Positions 34,083 through 41,331 of a DNA stretch of 41,331 bases are shown piece by piece (position 1 is the stretch's first letter; each line of letters opens with the position of its first letter). Source of the DNA: Oligoflexales bacterium (lineage in GTDB: Bacteria; Myxococcota_A; UBA9042; DTJE01); NCBI GenBank assembly GCA_012840965.1, contig DUVQ01000169.1:1-41331 (forward strand), written 5' to 3'. The position numbers were made by a program, and so were the translations under genes. The notes under the pieces are model-generated. The model was not told where the DNA came from. It ran no database searches and saw only the letters and a program-made list of their open reading frames with translations.

Positions 34083-34840
34083 CGTTCCCGCGAGTCCTCG
34101 TGCCTGACTTGGGTGTCTTGCCCAATGCTAGGCTGATTCCCACCGAATCCACCCTTTGGTATCTTCGCCATGTGCTTCGCTTGGGGGCTGGTGCGTCTGT
34201 ACTGGTGGTCGATGGGGCTGGCCAACCGTGGACTGCAAAATTGGTTGAGGGTGCGGCAGGCTTGGAGTTTTTGATTCTGGAGCCAAATCCATCGGCCAGA
34301 GTTGTGATTTCGCAGCTGCAAATCGAGCTGATCATCGCCTTACTCAAGGGTGACAAGACTGAAATCGCCATCCAAAAGGCAACCGAATTGGGTGTAAGCG
34401 CGATTCGGGTTGTTATGTGTGAACGCTCGATTCCGAGGATTAAACCTGCTGAAATTACAAAGAAACTGGACAGATTCGCAAAGGTTGCCATGGAGGCTAC
34501 TAGGCAGTGTGGGCAGGCCACCCAGCCTGAAATTTCGCTGGACCTGAGTCTCGAAGAAGCGATTTCCAAAGTAAACTCAGCTCTTCCAAGGTTTGTCCTG
34601 GATGAGCGCGGTGGAGCACACTCCTTGGCCTGCCAGCTTGCCAACTTGGAAAAGCCAGTTAAAGGCGTTGTTTTGGCTGTTGGCCCTGAAGGCGCACATT
34701 CCGACAGGGAGCGCCTGCTTTTGGAAAAAATGGGCTTTCAGCCAGCTGGATTGGGTCCAAGGGTGCTAAAAGCTGAAACAGCTGGTATAGTTGCGGTCGC
34801 CATTAGTCAAACCATTATTGGTGATATGGGGACCATCTGA
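34079..34840 (+). CDS. rsmE: 16S rRNA (uracil-1498-N3)-methyltransferase RsmE
   Basis: HVLRLGAGASVLVVDG; KGDKTEIAIQKATELGVSAI; AVGPEGAHSDRE; LGPRVLKAETAGIVAVA. GTG start overlapping the rplI stop. Confidence 0.9.
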   Translation: MTFPRVLVPDLGVLPNARLIPTESTLWYLRHVLRLGAGASVLVVDGAGQPWTAKLVEGAAGLEFLILEPNPSARVVISQLQIELIIALLKGDKTEIAIQKATELGVSAIRVVMCERSIPRIKPAEITKKLDRFAKVAMEATRQCGQATQPEISLDLSLEEAISKVNSALPRFVLDERGGAHSLACQLANLEKPVKGVVLAVGPEGAHSDRERLLLEKMGFQPAGLGPRVLKAETAGIVAVAISQTIIGDMGTI

Positions 34841-35532
34841 TGGGTAGTCCAAAACTGTTCGCAAAAGCTGGGTCATGGTCAGGTCGGATGATAGCTGGGT
34901 TGCTGGATCTGATTGTGCCGGCCGGATTGACAGTTGGTTTAGCCTTGCTGACTGACCAGTTTGGTGAGCTTGGGCCAAGATATTGGAATTATTTCGATTA
35001 TTTCGTTGATATCATAAACACTCATGTCCAAACAATTGGAAAACTTGGGCTTTATTTCGCTGCCTTTTATGTGATTTGGGAGACCATATTTGTTGCTGCT
35101 ATTGGCAATACCCCAGTCGCTATTTTCTTTGGATATCGCGTAGTTAGCGGTAAGGGTAAGCGGATTGGCGTCCTTAGAGCCTTTTTTAGGGCGGTATTTA
35201 GCCTAATCTTCGCTGGTTTTTTCCTGATAGGTCCTCTTTGGGGGCTTGTAAGTCCACGGCGCAGGATGCTCCATGATACAATCAGCGGCTGCCACGTAGT
35301 GGTAGGTGCCCCCAAAGCTGCGGCGTCCAGCACGCCCGCTAGGGAACGCTTGGGACCGTTTGCAGCCGGTCCAAAGCTGCCAGGATTTGGGATATCTGGC
35401 GAGCTTGGTGGAGACGACGCAGCAGACGAGTCCGAATTGACTGTTCGCGATGCTGCATACGTAGCGGAAGATGAATTGACGGTTCGCGATGCTGCGTACG
35501 TAGCGGAAGATGAATTAACGGTTCGCGATTAA
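34840..35532 (+). CDS. RDD family membrane protein with C-terminal tandem repeat
   Basis: AGSWSGRMIAGLLDLIVPAGLTVGLALL; TPVAIFFGYRVVSGKGKRIGVLRAFFRAV; RRRMLHDTISGCHVV; then ELTVRDAAYVAED repeats. Confidence 0.85.
   Translation: MGSPKLFAKAGSWSGRMIAGLLDLIVPAGLTVGLALLTDQFGELGPRYWNYFDYFVDIINTHVQTIGKLGLYFAAFYVIWETIFVAAIGNTPVAIFFGYRVVSGKGKRIGVLRAFFRAVFSLIFAGFFLIGPLWGLVSPRRRMLHDTISGCHVVVGAPKAAASSTPARERLGPFAAGPKLPGFGISGELGGDDAADESELTVRDAAYVAEDELTVRDAAYVAEDELTVRD
35434..35529 (+). repeat. 39-bp in-frame tandem repeat (about 2.5 copies), encoding ELTVRDAAYVAED
   Basis: Units begin at 35434, 35473 and 35512 with a few substitutions. Confidence 0.92.
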
Positions 35533-35560
35533 GGCGGGATATTTTGGAAGGAGAGCAGTG

Positions 35561-36295
35561 ATGCTAAATAACTTTCGTTGGCTGGCCAGCAGTGCTTTCA
35601 TTGGGCTTTTCTTCATTTCGGCCGTAGCCTTTGCAGCCCCAGGCGACGTTATTACAACGCCTACTGGTGCCAAAATGGTCAAGTACCGCGGTTCGATCAT
35701 TGATGAGGCTGGTAAGCCTGTCAGCGGTATATATCCAATGACATTCAAGCTTTATTCGGGAGTTAGGTCGAAAAAACCTGTGTGGTCCGACTCACTTTGG
35801 GTGGCTGTGGATAAGGGCAGCTTCGTGCTGACCCTAGGTGATGATAAGCCTCTGCCTAAGTCCGATCTGTCAACGCTTGTATTGGCAGTGGAGATCCGTG
35901 GCGCAGGTGAAATTGTGCGGGAGCCCTTTGTATTGGACCCAACACCAACAGCTGTTGTGGCTAAACCTGCAGCCGGCAAAGATCCGGCCGGTGCCAGCGT
36001 GAGATATGCCGACACTGCAGGATATGCAGTGGAGGCGGATCATGCCAAGAATGCTGACCGCATTGGAAATATGACCTTGGAAGAGGTCTCTAGGCGAATC
36101 GCCACCGAGGCTGGTGCTGGTGGTGGTAAGTCCAAGGTGGGCGCATCAAAAAAGGCGGGAGCAAGCGTTGGAGGGCCAGGTGGTACTACGGCCTATGAAG
36201 ACTCTTGTCCCAAAGGCTGGGTCGTTACAGGCATCCGCGGTATGCATGGAAACGTGATCGACTCAATTCAATTAGTATGTTCACCAATCGAGTAG
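35561..36295 (+). CDS. Secreted protein of unknown function
   Basis: MLNNFRWLASSAFIGLFFISAVAFAAPGD signal peptide; KYRGSIIDEAGKPVSGIYPMTFKLY; C-terminal CPKGWVVTGIRGMHGNVIDSIQLVC. Confidence 0.75.
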   Translation: MLNNFRWLASSAFIGLFFISAVAFAAPGDVITTPTGAKMVKYRGSIIDEAGKPVSGIYPMTFKLYSGVRSKKPVWSDSLWVAVDKGSFVLTLGDDKPLPKSDLSTLVLAVEIRGAGEIVREPFVLDPTPTAVVAKPAAGKDPAGASVRYADTAGYAVEADHAKNADRIGNMTLEEVSRRIATEAGAGGGKSKVGASKKAGASVGGPGGTTAYEDSCPKGWVVTGIRGMHGNVIDSIQLVCSPIE

Positions 36296-36331
36296 GTAAA
36301 TCTCAATTAATAAACAGATTAAGAGGTAGTT

Positions 36332-38101
36332 ATGTCCAGGGATAGACGGACTCACACGTGTGGCGCTTTGCGGGCAGCCAACATCGGACAAGAGGTGGTA
36401 CTTTTGGGATGGGCGGCCAATGTACGTGACCATGGCGGCTGCGTTTTTATAAACCTTCGTGATCGTTATGGTATCACCCAGATCAAAGCCGACCAAGCCG
36501 ATTCGGCCAAGCTGTATCAAGCGGCCGCCTTGATCAAACCAGAGTCTGTCATCAAAGTCGTCGGTGTTGTTATTGACCGAGGGACCAATCGCAATCCCAA
36601 TATGCCAACTGGCGAGGTCGAGGTAGAACTGAAGGAAATTGAGGTGTTAAACCCATCAAAGCCAGTGCCTTTTCCAATCGCCAATGAAATCGACGCTAAT
36701 GAAGTCACTCGTTTGACCTATCGTTATCTGGATCTGCGTCGGCCGGCCTTGATGCGCAATCTGGTGCTGCGTGCCCAGATTGTCAGGCAAGTCCGCAAGT
36801 ATTTGGATTCCCAGGATTTTGTTGAGGTTGAAACCCCGATTTTGACCAAAAGCACGCCTGAAGGCGCACGAGATTATCTGGTGCCATCACGAGTTCACCC
36901 AGGTGAGTTTTACGCACTTCCGCAATCACCACAGACGTTTAAGCAGATTTTAATGGTCGCTGGTTTGGATCGTTATTACCAAATAGCACGTTGCTTCAGG
37001 GACGAGGACCTAAGGGCGGACCGCCAGCCTGAGTTTAGCCAGATAGATATTGAAGTCTCTTTTGCGACTCCCGAGTTGATGTATGAGATCGTCGAGGGCA
37101 TGCTGGCAAGCGTTTGGAAAGATGTGTTTGACATCGATATTCCAACACCTTTCCCAAGGATTCCTTATGGTGAGGCGATGGAAAAGTATGGCTCAGATAA
37201 GCCAGACCTGCGCTTTGATCTGCCTTTGGCTACCATCACCGAGGTGGTTGCAAAGTCTGGATTCAAGGTCTTTAGCGATGTCGCAGAGGCTGGTGGTGTT
37301 GTAACTGCCATGCGAGTCCCAAACGCTGAAAGCTGGTCTCGTAAGGACCTAGATGGGCTCACCAAGGTTGCCACTGAAAACGGCGCTAAAGGCTTGGCTT
37401 GGTTCAAGATTGGGGCGGATGACTGGACAGGCTCGGCTGCCAAGTTTCTCGACGAGGGCGTTCGCCAGGCCATGATGGACGCACTGTCGGCTGAAGTGGG
37501 CGACCTGATCTTGGTGGTTGCTGACGCTGCCGGCCCCGCCAGACAGGCATTGGGTGCGATACGTTTAAAAGTTGGGGATCGCCTTGGCTTGCGTCCCTAT
37601 GACAAATGGTCATTCCTGTGGGTTACCGATTTTCCGATGTTTGAGTGGGATGCCGCAGCCAACCGTGCAACAGCAGTCCACCATCCATTTACAAGCCCGG
37701 TTTTGCAGGATCTTGACAAGCTTGAATCCGCGCCGCTGCAGTGTCGGGCAAGGGCCTACGATGTTGTGCTTAACGGCACCGAGCTTGGTGGTGGCTCCAT
37801 CAGAATCCACAATCGCGAGACTCAACAGCGCGTGTTCAAGGCTTTGGGGCTTTCCGAAGAGTCTGCCAGGGCTAAATTTGGCTTCTTGCTTGACGCGTTT
37901 GAGTACGGGGCTCCACCTCATGGTGGCGTTGCGCTTGGCTTGGATCGCATGGTCATGTTGATTACTGGTGCCAGCTCGATTCGAGATGTGATTGCCTTCC
38001 CAAAAACTACGGCGGCGTCTTGTTTGATGACTGAGGCCCCATCCCAGGCAGACCCGGCTCAATTGGCGGAGTTGCATCTGGCGGTTACCAAGTCATCATA
38101 A
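36332..38101 (+). CDS. aspS: Aspartyl-tRNA synthetase
   Basis: RTHTCGALRAANIGQEVVLLGWAANVRDHGGCVFINLRDRYGITQ; YRYLDLRRP; TPEGARDYLVPSR; ALPQSPQ(TF)KQILMVAGLDRYYQIARCFRDEDLRADRQPEFSQID; GLDRMVMLI. Confidence 0.97.
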   Translation: MSRDRRTHTCGALRAANIGQEVVLLGWAANVRDHGGCVFINLRDRYGITQIKADQADSAKLYQAAALIKPESVIKVVGVVIDRGTNRNPNMPTGEVEVELKEIEVLNPSKPVPFPIANEIDANEVTRLTYRYLDLRRPALMRNLVLRAQIVRQVRKYLDSQDFVEVETPILTKSTPEGARDYLVPSRVHPGEFYALPQSPQTFKQILMVAGLDRYYQIARCFRDEDLRADRQPEFSQIDIEVSFATPELMYEIVEGMLASVWKDVFDIDIPTPFPRIPYGEAMEKYGSDKPDLRFDLPLATITEVVAKSGFKVFSDVAEAGGVVTAMRVPNAESWSRKDLDGLTKVATENGAKGLAWFKIGADDWTGSAAKFLDEGVRQAMMDALSAEVGDLILVVADAAGPARQALGAIRLKVGDRLGLRPYDKWSFLWVTDFPMFEWDAAANRATAVHHPFTSPVLQDLDKLESAPLQCRARAYDVVLNGTELGGGSIRIHNRETQQRVFKALGLSEESARAKFGFLLDAFEYGAPPHGGVALGLDRMVMLITGASSIRDVIAFPKTTAASCLMTEAPSQADPAQLAELHLAVTKSS

Positions 38102-38115
38102 AGTCGGTTTTGTTC

Positions 38116-40560
38116 TCAGCCACTGTAAAGCTTTAAAGTCGATAACCACTGATTCCAATTGACAGCTATCGAGATAGCAAGCCACAACAGTAGCGCAAGT
38201 CCGGCTGACAAAATGTCCGGCTTGAAAACATGTCTTGTTGGTGGTGGTTCCAAGCCTTTTTTTGAGACCGCAAAATCAAAGATAAGCAAACTGATTATCA
38301 ATAACACCGCGATTAATGAGATAAATGCCCAGATTTTGCTTGGCCTAAATTGGTACTCGATAGTGTGAGTGCCTTGTGGCACATAAACTGCTCTGAAAAT
38401 GTGATTGGCCTTTAAAATTTCGGTTTTGTTACCATCGACAGTCGCCTGCCATCCAGGGTATTCGCGGTCTGACAGAACAACAAAGCCGTCAGACATCATT
38501 AAGGCCTTTAACACCACGTGATCATGTTCATATTTGTCTATTGTGACTGTGGATGGCGGTGAATTTGGGTTTTGCCGTGGCAAAGATTGGGTGGGTTGCT
38601 TTGATAAAAAGACCTTTGATGCCAGGTCAGAACTGGCTAAAAGCTTGGAAACTCGCTGCTTTGGATCGGTTTCCACCTCGAAGCTATGGACTGCATAAGC
38701 TCGTGGCAACGCGCTTTTGTCTTCCCAGACCGAGATTGGCCCATCCAATACTTGGCGAAATTGTGGACCTTTTGGGGCAACAGCTGTCACCAGCCATCTG
38801 GCGCCAAAAAGGCCAAAAGAGGCGTTGTTGTCATAGTAAATAGGCTGATAAACATTTAAAAATTCGCGGGATCTCAAGGGAACAATGCCATCAACAGAGT
38901 GCAAGTCATAAAGCATTGCCTGGTTGTAAATCAAAGACTCCATGGCACCTTGATATTGGGTCTTATCAAGGAGCCAGCCCTTTGCCAGATATTTTGTGGG
39001 GACTTTTCTAAAGGCTACCCGTTCGATCCGCTGCTCGATTGTTGGATGGTCTTGATCTGGCGGTTTTTGGGCGTCTCTGGCGGCTAAAATCGCCTTAACT
39101 GTATTGGGGGTGTCCCAGTAGCTTGGATCAATGGTCGGGACCTGGCGATGGCCAAAGTCGGCAAGTGGCAAAATGGTGGCGATTGCGAGCAATAAAAAGC
39201 TGGTGCGAGGCTTTGATAGTAATGCTGCGGCTATCAGTACGCCCAAGGCCACGGCCGCAATCACAAGATCTCTGATTAGTTCTTGTTTTAAAGGTCCTTT
39301 GATGTCATTTCGATATGTAAGTGCCAGGACTAGCAGTGTTGGGATGACCACTGCTAGTGTTGTTAAGATGATGTCTAATGGCTTGATTCGCTTACTTAAA
39401 ACCGCTTCGACGCCACCGGCTGCCGCAAAGGATGCAAAAAAGGCTATCTGCAGGTTGAAGCGATCTGGAAAACGCAGGCTGTTGATGATTGGAAGGCGAT
39501 AAATCTCTTTGATTCCAAGGGTTAGTGGGCCTAGTGCTATCAACACGAATAGCGCGGTAAAAATGACCCAAGGGGATTTTTGGCGCAGAGACAAAAGGCC
39601 AAGGATTACCACTGCAATTCCCATGTAAATATCAAGCATTGGCCTTGATTGGCCACCTGGATTTAGCCAGGCTGTGTCCATTCCCGCGGAACCAAAGGCT
39701 GATGGAACGACTGCTGCAACAATGGATTGCAAGGTGATGTGCTGTCCCATCTGGTCCGCGACTGTTAGTCCTTCGGCGCGGACTGAATCCTTTGCTAGTT
39801 CCATTGCTGGAATTAGATGGACTATGTACATGGCTGCTCCCAAAAGGATGGCGGCCACAAAAAATGCGGCTAACTTTGGGATCTGTTTGGAGGGAAAGAT
39901 GGCTATTCTTGCAATTCCATAGATTGCCAGCGCCATCCCTCCCTGTATTGTTGTCTGAGGATGGCCGGCCAAGGCCATCAGACCTAGGGAAAGGGCTGTT
40001 AAGGCCAAATACTTCACACGTCTGGTTTGGACCATCTTTTCAAAGGTGGCGAAGGCCGCTGCTGTAAGTGCTGCAGCTTGGACGATGTTGATGTGCATGT
40101 GGTGGACAGCCAAGAATCCGGTAAGTCCGAAAACGGCGCCTCCAATGAAAGCGGCAGGGCGACTTAGGTGATTTGTCAGGAAATAAAAGGTGCAAACAGC
40201 GGCCACGGCCAGGTGCCCAACAAATAAAATCCCATATGCATACCATGCTGGAAGCAGGGCAAAGAGCCAGTTTGGAGGGTAAAGTGGCCCGACTTGGCCT
40301 TCAGCAAACAGGGGAAAGCCGGTGTAAATTCCTGGGGCCCAAAGGGGAAACTGACCTTTTGCCCAGGCCTGACCAAAGAAGTGGCGCAGTGGGACGTGGA
40401 ATTCAGTGATGTCATTGAAAAACATGCTCTGGCCAAGGATTATTGGCAGGTGTACAACTGCGACTAGTAAGGCTAATGAAATGTCCCAGGGCAGGTTATG
40501 TCTAGTGTGTTGGTCTGGCAAAGTTAAAAGCGCCCTTAATACAGGCGGCAAGTGTAGCAT
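38116..40560 (-). CDS. YfhO-family polytopic membrane protein
   Basis: DITEFHVPLRHFFGQAWAKGQFPLWAPGIYTGFPLFAEGQVGPLYPPNWL and many TM segments, as in YfhO-type proteins. Confidence 0.8.
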   Translation of the reverse strand: MLHLPPVLRALLTLPDQHTRHNLPWDISLALLVAVVHLPIILGQSMFFNDITEFHVPLRHFFGQAWAKGQFPLWAPGIYTGFPLFAEGQVGPLYPPNWLFALLPAWYAYGILFVGHLAVAAVCTFYFLTNHLSRPAAFIGGAVFGLTGFLAVHHMHINIVQAAALTAAAFATFEKMVQTRRVKYLALTALSLGLMALAGHPQTTIQGGMALAIYGIARIAIFPSKQIPKLAAFFVAAILLGAAMYIVHLIPAMELAKDSVRAEGLTVADQMGQHITLQSIVAAVVPSAFGSAGMDTAWLNPGGQSRPMLDIYMGIAVVILGLLSLRQKSPWVIFTALFVLIALGPLTLGIKEIYRLPIINSLRFPDRFNLQIAFFASFAAAGGVEAVLSKRIKPLDIILTTLAVVIPTLLVLALTYRNDIKGPLKQELIRDLVIAAVALGVLIAAALLSKPRTSFLLLAIATILPLADFGHRQVPTIDPSYWDTPNTVKAILAARDAQKPPDQDHPTIEQRIERVAFRKVPTKYLAKGWLLDKTQYQGAMESLIYNQAMLYDLHSVDGIVPLRSREFLNVYQPIYYDNNASFGLFGARWLVTAVAPKGPQFRQVLDGPISVWEDKSALPRAYAVHSFEVETDPKQRVSKLLASSDLASKVFLSKQPTQSLPRQNPNSPPSTVTIDKYEHDHVVLKALMMSDGFVVLSDREYPGWQATVDGNKTEILKANHIFRAVYVPQGTHTIEYQFRPSKIWAFISLIAVLLIISLLIFDFAVSKKGLEPPPTRHVFKPDILSAGLALLLWLAISIAVNWNQWLSTLKLYSG

Positions 40561-40648
40561 TCACAAGCGCAAGGGGTAAAGTTGGGCATCGCAGAATTGA
40601 CACGCGGGGCCCATGCCTCTATTCTTGTTGCGATTTTGGAGGCTTTAT

Positions 40649-41125
40649 ATGTATATCCGAAAATTATTTCCGCTCTTGATGCTGACGCTGGTTGCCTGTG
40701 GTCCCAAATATATTCCTAATACTGAGGTGCCGGATAATCCAAAGAATCGTGAAATTGTTGAGTTGGTGGAGCGTTATCGCCAAGCTGTTGAAGAGCGTAA
40801 CATTAATGCTCTAAAGGAAATGATCTCCAGGAGTTATTTTTCCAACGCTGGGACTACCTCGGATGATGAAGACGATTATGCTGCAGAGTTGGTTGAGCAG
40901 ACGATTTTGCCGTTTTTGAAGCAAAACATTAAGAAAGTTCAGTATGGCATATTTGTGAAACGTGTGCGTTTTGAGAGTCCTACGAGGGCTGTGGCTGAAT
41001 TTGAGCACTCGTTTCGATATTTGTACGTTGTTGATGGGAAGGATCGTTGGCAGCAACGAATCGACTTTAACCGCCTGGAATTCGCGCTAGAAGACGATGT
41101 TTGGCGCATTACCGGCGGGTTGTAG
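40649..41125 (+). CDS. Lipoprotein with SnoaL/NTF2-like fold
   Basis: MYIRKLFPLLMLTLVACGP lipobox; IVELVERYRQAVEERNINALKEMIS...YFSNAGTTSDDEDDY...RVRFESPTRAVAEFE. Confidence 0.7.
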   Translation: MYIRKLFPLLMLTLVACGPKYIPNTEVPDNPKNREIVELVERYRQAVEERNINALKEMISRSYFSNAGTTSDDEDDYAAELVEQTILPFLKQNIKKVQYGIFVKRVRFESPTRAVAEFEHSFRYLYVVDGKDRWQQRIDFNRLEFALEDDVWRITGGL

Positions 41126-41138
41126 TAGCCGCCGGATG

Positions 41139-41320
41139 TCCCCGGCCCTGTCCCTGCTACAGATCGTGCTAACTTGTCTGTTTTGGCTCCCGATTGTTCA
41201 ATCTTTTTTGGCGTTTGATCTCTTCGTTACAGTTTTAAAACATGTCCGGGGGCATCCTTCCGGGAGCCAGCTCGCCGTGCCATCCCAACGGTCACTTTAG
41301 CAACGCCCGAGCCGGCGCAT
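41139..41320 (+). repeat. Dispersed intergenic repeat, copy 2 (best-conserved core 41210-41264)
   Basis: ggcgtttgatctcttcgttacagttttaaaacatgtccgggggcatccttccggg matches the reverse complement of 1272-1326. Confidence 0.8.
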
Positions 41321-41331
41321 GGTCGCAAAAG

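Overview
The window is about 41 kb of bacterial chromosome. Gene content and style suggest a deltaproteobacterial or Myxococcota-like lineage, but this is a low-certainty inference. Its right half (about 27.9-38.1 kb) is ordinary housekeeping: lolA, rimO, gph, ispE, rplY/ctc, pth, rpsF, rpsR, rplI, rsmE, an RDD protein and aspS. The left part carries a truncated lipoprotein gene, tRNA-Phe(GAA), a sigma-54 response regulator, an OmcA/MtrC-like decaheme cytochrome with a collagen-like stalk, and a secreted lipoprotein with an acidic linker. The standout is a compact minus-strand operon at about 8.0-21.1 kb. It encodes a NifH/BchL-like ATPase, two divergent nitrogenase component-1 (NifD/K-like) subunits, an 811-aa protein with two complete radical-SAM motifs, a 977-aa degenerate B12/radical-SAM-like protein with a GYPECC (DUF483-like) region, and a CDF transporter. 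A tandem paralog of the 977-aa gene is decaying: one in-frame GAA->TAA nonsense change and two in-frame deletions. By eye, an ~85-aa beta-rich module recurs at the N-terminus of the 615-aa NifDK-like protein, the N-terminus of the double radical-SAM protein and the C-terminus of the 977-aa protein, which suggests one dedicated pathway. I also see a ~55-nt near-identical (about 170 nt diverged) inverted dispersed repeat near the two window ends, and G-rich GGGRCAG hexanucleotide arrays, one of which lies in frame inside the radical-SAM gene. All homology calls are from motif recognition only; no searches were run.
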